A DNA stretch of 64,000 nt from DASZQL01 sp964391865. GTDB taxonomy: Bacteria > Planctomycetota > Phycisphaerae > Phycisphaerales > UBA1924. Made by a program: the position numbers and the translations under genes. The notes under the pieces were generated by a model. That model saw nothing but the letters and a program-made list of their open reading frames with translations, was not told where the DNA came from and ran no database searches. The stretch is taken from contig CAYMNQ010000006.1 of NCBI GenBank assembly GCA_964391865.1, positions 124,001 to 188,000 of the forward strand. The letters are read 5' to 3'. Positions 8,981 to 16,888 of this stretch are shown one piece after another (position 1 is the stretch's first letter; the number at the start of each line of letters is the position of its first letter).

Positions 8981-11110
8981 TCAGGCGATATCAGACAGGC
9001 CAAGGTCCTCGGCGTGCGACTTGAAGAGCCGAGTTCGCAGGAGTCGATCCGTTGGATTCATCAATGTCGGCGATCGCTCAATCCAGTGTTCCGCGTCACG
9101 CTTTGCAAGGAGTAACAACTCAAGATCGCGCGGAAACTCGGCCAAGCGGAACGGCGCGGTGCCCGCCTGCCGCGCCCCGATCACCTCGCCCGGCCCGCGA
9201 ATCTCAAGGTCCGTCTCCGCCAGTTTGAACCCGTCCGTCGTCGCCGAGAGCGCTTTCAGCCGCTCCCGCGCCTCCGGCGTCGGTTCATCGTTGTGGATAA
9301 ACACGCACACCGACCGCCGCGTCCCGCGTCCAACGCGCCCGCGGAGCTGATGCAACTGCGCCAGCCCGAACCGGTCCGCATGGTTCACCACCATCACCGA
9401 CGCGTTCGGCACATCCACGCCCACCTCGATCACGCTCGTCGCCACCAGCGCGTCGATCATCCCCGCGCGGAATCGGCCCATGATCGTCTCGCGCGTGCGC
9501 TGCTTCAGTTTCCCGTGGACCGCCGCCACGCGCAGCCCCTTCAGCGGCCCCTCCTCCAGCATTCTCATCACCGGCCGCACCGCGCGCAGACCCTCCGCGC
9601 TCTCCTCCCCGCCGTCGATCGCCGGCACGACGATGTACGCCTGCTCCCCCTTCTCGATCCTGCCACGCACGAAGTCGTACACCGTCGGCGCCTGGACCTC
9701 CGGCACCACCCGCGTCACGATCGGCACGCGCCCCGGCGGCAGTCCCTTGATCGTCGAGACATCGAGGTCGCCGAAGATCGTCAGCGCCAGCGTCCGCGGG
9801 ATGGGCGTCGCGGTCATCACCAGCACATGCGGCGAGGAACTCGCGTCCGCCGATTTCTCCCGCAGCTGCGCCCGCTGGTGTACGCCGAAGCGGTGCTGCT
9901 CATCGATCACCGCCACCGCCAGCGACTCGAACTTCACCCGCTCGCTCAGCAGCGCGTGCGTGCCGATCGCGATATCAAACTCGGTTGGCGTCGGCTCGCC
10001 GGCGCGGCGCGACTCCCCCGTGAACAATTCAATTTTCACGTTCGAACCCGCGAGCATCGCTGAGATTGTCGCGTAGTGCTGTTCCGCAAGCAGTTCCGTC
10101 GGCGCCATCAGCGCCGCCTGATGTTTCGACGCCGCCGCCATCAGCATCGCGTACAGCGCCACCGCCGTCTTCCCCGAGCCGACATCACCCTGGATCAGCC
10201 GATTCGCGGGCGTGGCGGCCTGCAAGTCCTTCACCACCTCGCTGACGGCGCGTTCCTGCCCCGCCGTCAGCTTGAACGGCAAGCGCGCCCGGATGTGCTC
10301 ATCAATCGCGCGCGACCACCGCAGCGCCGGCGCGTGCAACGATTTTCGCACATACGCCCGCTTCATCCGCACGCCCAGTTGCAGCATCAGCAGTTCGTCG
10401 TACACCAGCCGCCGGACCGCTTCCTTCACCTCCGCTTCGTCCTTCGGCGAGTGGATCATCCGGTACGCCTCGCGCAGTTCGGGCAGCGCCCGCTCGCGCC
10501 GGTGCTCCGCGGGCAGATGGTCCTCGATCAGCGGCATCGCGGATACCAGCACACCCTGGATCACCCGGTCAATCGCCGACGACGGCACAGCCTCCGACGC
10601 CGGGTACACGGGCCGCAAGCGCGGCTCCGCGCTCGATGCGCCGGCGCCGTCCTCGGCTTCATCCGCCGACTTCACTTCCCACCACTTCGGGTTCACCAGT
10701 TGCAGCGACTTCCCCGTCGGCCCGCGACGGTTCGCTTTCCCCTGCACGCGGATGAACGTGCCGGGCGACAGCCGCCGGCTCAAGTACGTCTGGTTGAAGA
10801 ACACCAGATCGAGCCTTCCGGACTCGTCCATCAGCACCGCCTCGAACCTCGGCCGCCGCCCGTGCGTCACCAGCCGCGTCGCCGTGATCTCCCCGCGCGC
10901 CGACACGATCGCCCCCGGCTTGAGTTCCTCGATCCGCGCCTCGCCCTCCAGCCGCTCGTGCCGGAACGGGATGTGATGGATCAGGTGCGCCAGCGTCGGG
11001 ATCCCCATCGCGCGGAACCCCTCGGCCCCCGCGCGCGTGACCCCCGGCACCGACTCGATCGGCGTCAGCAGCGTTAGGGGCCTTTCAGCGCTCTTTGCAT
11101 CGCCCGTCAC
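8981..11110 (-). CDS. recG: ATP-dependent DNA helicase RecG
   Basis: Superfamily 2 helicase that remodels stalled forks and Holliday junctions. The wedge/OB domain is N-terminal ('GAIVSARGEITATRLVTHG', 'FIRVQGKANRRGP'). The helicase core shows Walker A 'GDVGSGKTAVAL', the DEQH box 'VIDEQHRFGVHQR', motif III 'TATPIPRTL', and the C-terminal motifs 'IEVGVDVPNASVM' and 'QLRGRVGRG'. I chose GTG 11110 (VTGDAKSAERP), which gives 709 aa, close to normal RecG length. The frame stays open upstream to 11323, but that extension would be translated from the terminator and two palindromes behind the OmpA gene and has no resemblance to RecG. The ribosome-binding site at GTG 11110 is weak, so the start is not certain. 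Confidence 0.95.
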   Translation of the reverse strand: MTGDAKSAERPLTLLTPIESVPGVTRAGAEGFRAMGIPTLAHLIHHIPFRHERLEGEARIEELKPGAIVSARGEITATRLVTHGRRPRFEAVLMDESGRLDLVFFNQTYLSRRLSPGTFIRVQGKANRRGPTGKSLQLVNPKWWEVKSADEAEDGAGASSAEPRLRPVYPASEAVPSSAIDRVIQGVLVSAMPLIEDHLPAEHRRERALPELREAYRMIHSPKDEAEVKEAVRRLVYDELLMLQLGVRMKRAYVRKSLHAPALRWSRAIDEHIRARLPFKLTAGQERAVSEVVKDLQAATPANRLIQGDVGSGKTAVALYAMLMAAASKHQAALMAPTELLAEQHYATISAMLAGSNVKIELFTGESRRAGEPTPTEFDIAIGTHALLSERVKFESLAVAVIDEQHRFGVHQRAQLREKSADASSSPHVLVMTATPIPRTLALTIFGDLDVSTIKGLPPGRVPIVTRVVPEVQAPTVYDFVRGRIEKGEQAYIVVPAIDGGEESAEGLRAVRPVMRMLEEGPLKGLRVAAVHGKLKQRTRETIMGRFRAGMIDALVATSVIEVGVDVPNASVMVVNHADRFGLAQLHQLRGRVGRGTRRSVCVFIHNDEPTPEARERLKALSATTDGFKLAETDLEIRGPGEVIGARQAGTAPFRLAEFPRDLELLLLAKRDAEHWIERSPTLMNPTDRLLRTRLFKSHAEDLGLSDIA

Positions 11111-11167
11111 GTCGACAGCATAAATGGAGCGAGCTTCATTCAATTGGTGCCTTCGGCGCGGGCCCTC

Positions 11168-11195
11168 TGATGGAGCCCTCGGTGCGAGCCGAGGG
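11168..11195 (+). repeat. Palindromic REP-like element, GATGGAG/GCGA family, copy 1
   Basis: The element reads TGATGGAG, then a 7-bp arm ccctcgg, a loop containing gcga, and the arm ccgaggg. It lies between the OmpA terminator and the recG start. Two further copies (11237-11265 on the other strand and 16094-16123) share GATGGAG and the GCGA loop but have different, self-complementary arms. Confidence 0.6.
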
Positions 11196-11236
11196 TCGCT
11201 CGCGCCCGATCCTTCGCACGCCCCGCAGCACACCGC

Positions 11237-11265
11237 CCCCCAGCTCGCGCTGGGGGCTCCATCGA
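11237..11265 (-). repeat. Palindromic REP-like element, GATGGAG/GCGA family, copy 2
   Basis: On the minus strand this reads gatggag, then cccccagc, loop gcga, gctggggg: a perfect 8-bp stem. Orientation is opposite to the copy 40 bases away, so the two form an inverted pair in the recG leader. Confidence 0.6.
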
Positions 11266-11285
11266 GCGCGCGATCTCGCAGCATG

Positions 11286-11314
11286 AAAAAAACACCCCGG
11301 CATGGGCCGGGGTG
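11286..11314 (-). terminator. Rho-independent terminator of the OmpA-like gene
   Basis: On the minus strand a perfect 9-bp stem (caccccggc / gccggggtg, loop ccat) is followed by seven T, about 40 bases after the stop at 11354. This is the clearest intrinsic terminator in the window and separates the OmpA gene from recG. Confidence 0.9.
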
Positions 11315-11353
11315 CTCCGTCATTCTTCAAACATCAAGAACAGCGATCCGCGG

Positions 11354-12001
11354 TCACGAATTCCCCGCCGCGAGGATCACGATCTCCACCCGCCGCGAGT
11401 CCTTCTTCGACCCGCGCGGGGCATCGGAGCCGAACGCCGCCGAATACATCCGCTTCGAGTCAACGCCCTTTGACGCGAGGTACCGCTCGACGGCCAGCGC
11501 CCGTTGTGCGCTCAGGTTCTCGTTGTCGGTGAACTTCGACTTCGTCTTCTTCAGCGGGTCGGTGTCAGTGTGCCCGGCGATACGGATGCGGTTGCTCCCG
11601 TAGCGGCCGTTCAACTCATCCGCGATCTTGTCGAGGATCTTCTTCGCGTCGCTCTTGATGGTCGTCGAGCCGCTGTTAAACAGCACGTCGCCCGCGATCG
11701 AAATGACCTGATCGCCCGGCTGCCCGCTCGAGTCGCTGCCGGTGGGCGAGACGCCGGACGCCGGCACCGTCGACACCTGGGCCGCGTTCGCCTTCACGCC
11801 GTCAAGCTCGTTCTGCAGACGCGCCTTCTCCGTCTCCGCGTCGGCGAGCTGCCGCTCGAGCTGCTCGTTCCGTTCGCGGATCTGCATCGCCTCCTTCTCG
11901 AGGTCCTGATACTTCTTCTTCGGGACGTTGTCGCACCCGGTGAACACAGCGGCGGCGGCGGACAGGGCCATGATCGAGATCAGAGAACGAGCGAGGGTCA
12001 T
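11354..12001 (-). CDS. OmpA/Pal-type peptidoglycan-associated lipoprotein
   Basis: A 215-residue outer-membrane lipoprotein that should bind peptidoglycan. Residues 1-23 are a lipoprotein signal (MTLARSLISIMALSAAAA) ending in the lipobox 'FTGC'. A coiled coil of about 40 residues follows ('KYQDLEKEAMQIRERNEQ'), then a Ser/Gly linker. The OmpA C-like domain covers residues about 100-213, with the peptidoglycan-binding pattern 'RIRIAGHTDTDPLKK', 'NLSAQRALAVERYL', and 'SRRVEIVI'. ATG 12001 is chosen over the longer frame because GGAGG lies nine bases upstream and the lipobox is then at the right distance. It has its own putative promoter (12049-12077) and a strong terminator, so it is monocistronic. 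Confidence 0.93.
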   Translation of the reverse strand: MTLARSLISIMALSAAAAVFTGCDNVPKKKYQDLEKEAMQIRERNEQLERQLADAETEKARLQNELDGVKANAAQVSTVPASGVSPTGSDSSGQPGDQVISIAGDVLFNSGSTTIKSDAKKILDKIADELNGRYGSNRIRIAGHTDTDPLKKTKSKFTDNENLSAQRALAVERYLASKGVDSKRMYSAAFGSDAPRGSKKDSRRVEIVILAAGNS

Positions 12002-12048
12002 CGTCGGAATCCTCCGTGACGTGGATGGTTCAATCACTATCGGCAACG

Positions 12049-12077
12049 ATCGCAACCGATCACGCAGCTTTTGTCAA
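12049..12077 (-). promoter_or_regulatory. Putative sigma-70 promoter of the OmpA-like gene
   Basis: A perfect TTGACA -35 (12077-12072) is followed after 17 bases by TGCGAT (12054-12049) as a weak -10. Transcription would start about 40 bases before the OmpA-like ATG. The -35 is seen directly; the -10 matches only three consensus positions. Confidence 0.45.
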
Positions 12078-12136
12078 GCGATCTTTGCGCCGGCACACAA
12101 GCCGAAAGAACCCTAGTGGGCTCGCCGCCCAGCCGC

Positions 12137-13633
12137 TCACGGTAGCCGCACCATGCCGCCGCCGATCAGCGAGAGCGCCGCGTCGTACAGCGGCTTGAAA
12201 TACAACGCCGTCAGCGCCCCCGCCGCCAGGTGCGGGCCGTAGGGAACCGCCGACCCGATCCTCGGCAAGAGCCGCCGGAACAGCACGCTCGCCGCGGCCC
12301 ACGCCAGCCCGAAGAACGGGGCGGTGAAAAACGCCAGGATCGGGTCTACCCACCCGAGCACCGCCCCGACCGCCGCCATCAGGTGGACATCGCCCAGCCC
12401 CATCGCCTCCTTGCCGAAGGCGAACGACGCCAGAATCCTCGTCCCCCAGACCAGCCCGCCGCCGACCAGATAGCCCAAGAGACTGCCGCCAAACGCCCGC
12501 AGCCACAGCGGCGGCGATTCGAACCACGCCGCCATCGGCCCGCCGCTTCGCGCGAGCCAGAACCCCACCATCGCCAGCCCGATCGTCGGCAGAAGGAACA
12601 GCAGTTCCGTCACCATCTCCCGCCGCGCGTACGGGTACTGCACCCATACCGGGTCTGCGTCGCTGGTGCCGCTGTCGGGGACCAGCCGCCGGAGGAAGAG
12701 CCCGACGAGCAGCCCACCCGCCGCCCCGGCGACCATCCCTTGGATCGGCTTCCCGATGGGCAGTGCCAGCGTGAACCCGACCAGCATGAGCGCGATCGCC
12801 GGGCCGGTGAGGTAGAGCGTCCGGAGCAGCACGACCCGCAGCGGCGGGCCCGACGCCGTCGGAGCCTTGTGGTCCGGGTCCTCCGCCGTGGAGAGCGTGG
12901 ACTGATGCGCTTTCTCCCACTCGGCATAGTCCGCGAAGCTCGCCGGCAGGATGCGGCGCCAGAGCAGCACATTTGCGATGACCAGCCCGGCCGCGGCGCC
13001 GAGTGCCGCGCCGAGCCATCCGCCGCTGACGGTCGGGATCGCCCAAACCGCCTCGCCCGCGCGCAGCCCGCCGCGCGTGGCTTGAATCCATATCGCGTTG
13101 CCCGTGTGCGCGACGATGCCGACAGCGCTCGCCAGCAGCGGGATCGAGAGCGGGATCATGAATGTCTTCGCGTCGATCAGCGTGATCGACACCAGCGAGC
13201 CGATCAGGAACAGGATCGCCACGAACACGGGCCACGTCCGTATCAAGCCGTCGGCGGTGAACTCGGGGCGCATGGCGCGCACATCCAAACCCATCAGCGA
13301 AAACACCGAAGGCTGCATGTACCAGAGCGCGTACAGCGAGGCGAAGAGCAACGCCACGATCAACTCAATGAGCGGGTACTGCGCCGAGATCGGGCTTCGG
13401 CAGAAGCGGCACTTCCCGCCCAGCCACAGCCATCCAAGGATCGGGAAGTTCTCGCGCCACGTCAGCCGCGTCTCGCACCGCGGGCACGCCGACGGCGGCA
13501 GCACGAGCCCCAGCCCCGCGGGCAATCGGTACGCCACCACGTTGATGAACGACCCAACGATCGCTCCCAGCGCAAAGACGAACAGCAGCCCGGTGATGCT
13601 CGACGACCAGATCAGCACGTTGCCGGTGTTCAT
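12137..13633 (-). CDS. Prepilin peptidase (A24), enlarged
   Basis: Inner-membrane aspartyl protease that removes type IV pilin / type II secretion pseudopilin leaders and usually N-methylates them. The N-terminus has 'GAIVGSFINVVAYRLP' and the zinc-binding double CxxC (CPRC and CRFC about 28 residues apart) typical of PilD/GspO. The first active-site Asp is in 'LIDAKTFMIP' and the second in 'MGLGDVHLMAAVGAVLGW'. At 498 residues it is nearly twice the usual 260-290 aa: between the two Asp motifs there is an added segment of roughly 190 residues with extra membrane helices and a soluble linker ('SFADYAEWEKAHQ'). The secretin at 40.7 kb is a plausible partner system. The stop lies 135 bases before the OmpA-like gene. 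Confidence 0.92.
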   Translation of the reverse strand: MNTGNVLIWSSSITGLLFVFALGAIVGSFINVVAYRLPAGLGLVLPPSACPRCETRLTWRENFPILGWLWLGGKCRFCRSPISAQYPLIELIVALLFASLYALWYMQPSVFSLMGLDVRAMRPEFTADGLIRTWPVFVAILFLIGSLVSITLIDAKTFMIPLSIPLLASAVGIVAHTGNAIWIQATRGGLRAGEAVWAIPTVSGGWLGAALGAAAGLVIANVLLWRRILPASFADYAEWEKAHQSTLSTAEDPDHKAPTASGPPLRVVLLRTLYLTGPAIALMLVGFTLALPIGKPIQGMVAGAAGGLLVGLFLRRLVPDSGTSDADPVWVQYPYARREMVTELLFLLPTIGLAMVGFWLARSGGPMAAWFESPPLWLRAFGGSLLGYLVGGGLVWGTRILASFAFGKEAMGLGDVHLMAAVGAVLGWVDPILAFFTAPFFGLAWAAASVLFRRLLPRIGSAVPYGPHLAAGALTALYFKPLYDAALSLIGGGMVRLP

Positions 13634-13663
13634 GGGTGAGGCGCGGATCGTAGCATCTCCAAC

Positions 13664-13690
13664 GAGTGGGACGGGCGTCCCGCCCGTCTC
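13664..13690 (+). repeat. Palindromic repeat, GGGCGTCCCGCCC family, intergenic copy
   Basis: gacgggcg-tcc-cgcccgtc, preceded by agtgg. The same core occurs inverted inside gcvP at 50489-50513. This copy lies in the 197-bp divergent spacer between the prepilin peptidase and the aldehyde dehydrogenase. That spacer shows nothing else I can name. Confidence 0.65.
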
Positions 13691-13830
13691 TTCTCAACCT
13701 CGTTCTTCTTCGGCATAGATGGAAGGCTTCGCGCTCGACGTGCCCCGAGCACGTCAACCACCGACCGAATACGCTTCCTTCGCCATTCATTCGACCCAGG
13801 AATCCAGCCGGACCGACACGGAACCCAACC

Positions 13831-15429
13831 ATGTCCAAAAGCGAGCCCAAGCCGCAGCGTCCCGCATCCGTCACCAGCCAAGGCTCGTCCGCCGCTGAGC
13901 CGGCGCTGCAGTTCAACACGGGCGTCTGGGAATACGCGCCCGCCCCGGAGCGCGTGCCTGTCAAAATCGCGCCGCGATACGGCTGCTTCATCAACGGCTG
14001 CTTCACCCGGCCCGGCACCGGCGCGCACCTCTTCCAGTCCGTCAACCCCGCGAACGAAGAGGTCATCACCGAAGTCACGCTCGGCTCGAAGAAGGATGTC
14101 GACGCCGCCGTCGCCGCCGCGCGCGAAGCGTTCCCCAAGTGGGCCGCGCTCCCCGGCGTCGAGCGGGGCAAATACCTCTTCCGCATCGCCCGCCGAATCC
14201 AGGAACGCGCCCGCGAACTCGCCGTCCTCGAAACGATGGACGGCGGGAAGCCCATCAAGGAATCACGCGACGTCGATATCCCCCTCGTCGCGCAGCATTT
14301 TTTCTACAACGCCGGTTGGTGCGACAAACTGCAGTACGCGTTCGCGGGAGCAGGCATCAAACCATCGAGCCATCAAGGCACCAAGCGAAAGAGCGGCAGT
14401 GGGGCGGTCGAGATCGCGCCCGGCGTGCGCCCCCACGGCGTGTGCGCGCAGATCATCCCGTGGAATTTCCCGCTCCTCATGGCCGCGTGGAAGATTGCTC
14501 CGGCGATCGCCTGCGGAAACACCGTCGTGCTGAAACCCGCGGAGACCACGCCGCTCACCGCGCTGCGCCTCGCCGAAATCTTCGAGGAGTGCGAGCTCCC
14601 GCCGGGCGTCGTCAACATCGTCACGGGCGACGGCTCGACGGGCGCGGCCCTCGCCGACCACCCCGGCATCGACAAGCTCGCCTTTACCGGCTCCACCGAG
14701 ATCGGAAAAATCCTCGCGAAGATCGCGGCGGAACGTGAGGGCGGCCTGCCGCTCACGCTCGAACTCGGCGGCAAATCACCCAACATCATCTTCGAGGACG
14801 CGTCGATCGATCAGGCGATCGAGGGCATCATCAGCGGCATCTACTTCAACCAGGGTCACGTCTGCTGCGCCGGCTCGCGCCTGTTCGTACAGGAATCGAT
14901 CCTCAGCGACGTCATCAAGAAACTCAACATCCGCATGGCGTCGCTCCGAGTGGGCGACCCGATGGACAAGAACACGGATGTGGGCGCGATCAACAGCCGC
15001 GCGCAGCTCGAGAAGATCGAGAGCTACTTCGAAGTCGCCCGCGCCGAAGGCGCGGAGCTTTGCTCGCCCAACACCAGCACACTGCCGAAGAAGGGTTTCT
15101 ATTGCCGCCCGAGTTTCTTCACGGGCGTGCAGCAGAGCCACCGCATCGCGCGCGAAGAGATCTTCGGCCCGGTCCTCGCGGTGATGAGTTTCCGCACGCC
15201 CGAGGAAGCGCTCAGCCGCGCCAACAACACCCCCTTCGGCCTGGCCGCCGGCGTGTGGACCGACAAGGGCTCGAAGATCTTCGAGATCGCGAGCAAACTG
15301 AAAGCAGGCGTGGTGTGGTGCAACACCTACAACAAGTTCGACGCCGCCAGCCCCTTCGGCGGGTACAAGGAATCAGGCTTCGGCCGCGAGGGCGGGATGC
15401 AGGGCTTGCGCGGGTATGTGAGGGTCTGA
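13831..15429 (+). CDS. NAD(P)-dependent aldehyde dehydrogenase
   Basis: A 532-residue cytoplasmic ALDH superfamily enzyme oxidising an aldehyde to its acid. Family motifs are complete: 'IIPWNFPLLMAAWKIAPA', cofactor loop 'FTGSTEIGK', catalytic Glu in 'LELGGKSPNIIF', catalytic Cys in 'NQGHVCCAGSRLF', and 'EEIFGPVLAVM'. The C-terminal 'PFGGYKESGFGREGG' is also typical. The first 45 residues are a Pro/Ser-rich tail before the ALDH fold. ATG 13831 (MSKSEPKPQ) is chosen; the frame is open further upstream but runs into the palindromic repeat. The substrate cannot be assigned; the closest subgroup by motif is betaine/general ALDH. The peroxiredoxin gene starts 14 bases after the stop, suggesting an oxidative or aldehyde-stress pair. 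Confidence 0.95.
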   Translation: MSKSEPKPQRPASVTSQGSSAAEPALQFNTGVWEYAPAPERVPVKIAPRYGCFINGCFTRPGTGAHLFQSVNPANEEVITEVTLGSKKDVDAAVAAAREAFPKWAALPGVERGKYLFRIARRIQERARELAVLETMDGGKPIKESRDVDIPLVAQHFFYNAGWCDKLQYAFAGAGIKPSSHQGTKRKSGSGAVEIAPGVRPHGVCAQIIPWNFPLLMAAWKIAPAIACGNTVVLKPAETTPLTALRLAEIFEECELPPGVVNIVTGDGSTGAALADHPGIDKLAFTGSTEIGKILAKIAAEREGGLPLTLELGGKSPNIIFEDASIDQAIEGIISGIYFNQGHVCCAGSRLFVQESILSDVIKKLNIRMASLRVGDPMDKNTDVGAINSRAQLEKIESYFEVARAEGAELCSPNTSTLPKKGFYCRPSFFTGVQQSHRIAREEIFGPVLAVMSFRTPEEALSRANNTPFGLAAGVWTDKGSKIFEIASKLKAGVVWCNTYNKFDAASPFGGYKESGFGREGGMQGLRGYVRV

Positions 15430-15443
15430 TTTCGATCAGCCTC

Positions 15444-16097
15444 ATGCCCCACGACCCCACCCAACTCCCGCCCGATCTCCCCATCCCCACCGACGACGGA
15501 CGCGCCGCGCACCTCCTCCACGCGCGCGTCCCGCCCATCACGCTCCGCGCGTCGGGCCACTTCAACCCCGCAACGAACTCACTCACCGCCGCGCACGATG
15601 TGAATCTCGCCGACCTCGCGCGCCCGCCCAGCGTGTTCTTCTTCTACCCGCGCACCGGCGTGCCGGGTCAGCCGCCCAGCCTCGGCTTCCACGGCGAGGA
15701 CTGGGACTCCATCGCCGGCGCCCGCGGCTGCACGCCCCAGTCCTGCTCCTTCCGCGATCACTTCGCCGAGTTCACGCAACTCGGCGTGAGCGTCTTCGGC
15801 GTCAGCACCAACACCACCGAGCACCAGCGCGAATTCATCACGCGCCAGCACATGCCCTTCGAGTTCCTATCCGACGCCAATCTCGAACTCACGCGCGCCC
15901 TGCGTCTGCCCACCTTCGAATTCCCCGTCGAATCCGGCGGCCCGACGACGCTCCTCGCCCGCATGGCGTGGTTCTGCGACCACGCCGCCGTCGAGCACGT
16001 CTGGTACCCCGTCTTCCCGCCCAACGAAAACGCGGCGAACGTCCTACGCTGGCTCAGCCAACGCGGAACATCTCGACCGTCTTCACTGCTGTTCTGA
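15444..16097 (+). CDS. Peroxiredoxin, BCP/PrxQ-like
   Basis: A 217-residue thiol peroxidase with a thioredoxin fold, reducing peroxides with the peroxidatic Cys in 'GARGCTPQSCSFRDHF'. The spacing C-x4-C matches PrxQ/BCP proteins, where the second Cys resolves the first. Downstream core strands are visible ('FGVSTNTTEHQREFI', 'PFEFLSDANLELTRAL'). An N-terminal region of about 55 residues, before 'SVFFFYPRTGVPG', is longer than in short BCPs. ATG 15444 follows the aldehyde dehydrogenase stop by 14 bases and has a poor ribosome-binding site, consistent with coupled expression. Confidence 0.88.
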   Translation: MPHDPTQLPPDLPIPTDDGRAAHLLHARVPPITLRASGHFNPATNSLTAAHDVNLADLARPPSVFFFYPRTGVPGQPPSLGFHGEDWDSIAGARGCTPQSCSFRDHFAEFTQLGVSVFGVSTNTTEHQREFITRQHMPFEFLSDANLELTRALRLPTFEFPVESGGPTTLLARMAWFCDHAAVEHVWYPVFPPNENAANVLRWLSQRGTSRPSSLLF

Positions 16098-16123
16098 TGG
16101 AGCCGCCTGCGCGAGCAGGCGGT
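16094..16123 (+). repeat. Palindromic REP-like element, GATGGAG/GCGA family, copy 3
   Basis: ctgatggag followed by a perfect 8-bp stem ccgcctgc-gcga-gcaggcgg. The TGA stop codon of the peroxiredoxin is the TGA of the element, so the repeat abuts the coding end exactly. It could also serve as a weak transcription stop between the convergent peroxiredoxin and xseB genes, although no T-run follows. Confidence 0.65.
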
Positions 16124-16187
16124 CCCTGGGCGAAGCCGATTTCAACGTCCAACGCCCATCGGCTCGACCAACGGCTCGATCGAGCGC

Positions 16188-16433
16188 TCATCCACGCCGT
16201 TTTTCGCCGCCCTCGCCGGGAGTCAGCTCCGCCACACGCTGCTCCGCGCGGTCGAGAATCGCCCGGCAATGCTTCAGCAGCGCCATGCCGCGCTCATACT
16301 CCGCGAGCGATTTTTCCAGTCCGATCTCGCCTGCCTCGATCTGCTCGATGATCGATTCGAGTTGCTCCGCCGCCTGCTCGTACGACAGCGACTCGATCGG
16401 CGGGTGCGAATCTTGTTTATTGGTCTTCGACAT
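16188..16433 (-). CDS. xseB: Exodeoxyribonuclease VII small subunit
   Basis: An 81-residue small subunit of exonuclease VII, which degrades single-stranded DNA with XseA. The family pattern is clear: 'LSYEQAAEQLESIIEQIE', 'GEIGLEKSLAEYERGM' and 'KHCRAILDRAEQRV'. ATG 16433 is chosen because GAGGAAG lies just upstream and it gives the usual length; the frame extends to 16601 but without family similarity. No xseA is in the window, so the subunits are encoded apart. Confidence 0.92.
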   Translation of the reverse strand: MSKTNKQDSHPPIESLSYEQAAEQLESIIEQIEAGEIGLEKSLAEYERGMALLKHCRAILDRAEQRVAELTPGEGGEKRRG

Positions 16434-16571
16434 GCCGGGCTTCCTCGCGCGGCGAGCGATGGCATTCTTCGCGCCGTTCCTCCCATCATACGGCGGTGCA
16501 GTCGCCATCCGCCGTCGCCTCGTAGAATGCCGGTCAACTCGCGGCCCGCAGTACACCCAAGGAGCCGACCC

Positions 16572-16742
16572 ATGATCTACACAATCCTCAGCGTCCTCCA
16601 CCTCATCTTCTTCCTCATCGCGGCGTTCGAGATCCTCACGTCCTCGAAGGCTCTGGGGCAGAAAGTGCTGTGGCTGCTGCTGATCTTCCTGCTGCCGCTC
16701 GTCGGGCTCATCATCTACTACCTGCTCGGCCGCGGGAAGTGA
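16572..16742 (+). CDS. PLDc_N-type membrane miniprotein
   Basis: A 56-residue protein of two membrane helices: 'TILSVLHLIFFLIAAFEIL' and 'KVLWLLLIFLLPLVGLIIYY', ending LLGRGK. This matches the phospholipase D/nuclease N-terminal (PLDc_N) domain found alone in many bacteria. AAGGAG lies seven bases before ATG 16572. Function is unknown. It is divergent from xseB and too short for many gene finders. Confidence 0.8.
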   Translation: MIYTILSVLHLIFFLIAAFEILTSSKALGQKVLWLLLIFLLPLVGLIIYYLLGRGK

Positions 16743-16888
16743 AGACTCGGTGAATTCGCCGGCGCCGCCAACGGTGGCGGCCCTGGTCCTGCATATCGAA
16801 ATCTGTCGATATACTGTTTGTCTTCTCGTCGAGACCCCGCACCAGCGGCCCGCGAGTCGGCGGGCCCTCAGCAGCGAAGGAGCCCCCT

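Noticed and set aside
8915..9115. Small plus-strand ORF of 66 codons
   Set aside because: Overlaps the 3' end of recG in antisense and has no ribosome-binding site or protein-like conservation.
11111..11323. N-terminal 71-residue extension of RecG
   Set aside because: It would be translated from a terminator and two palindromic repeats; no RecG has such a segment and length from GTG 11110 is normal.
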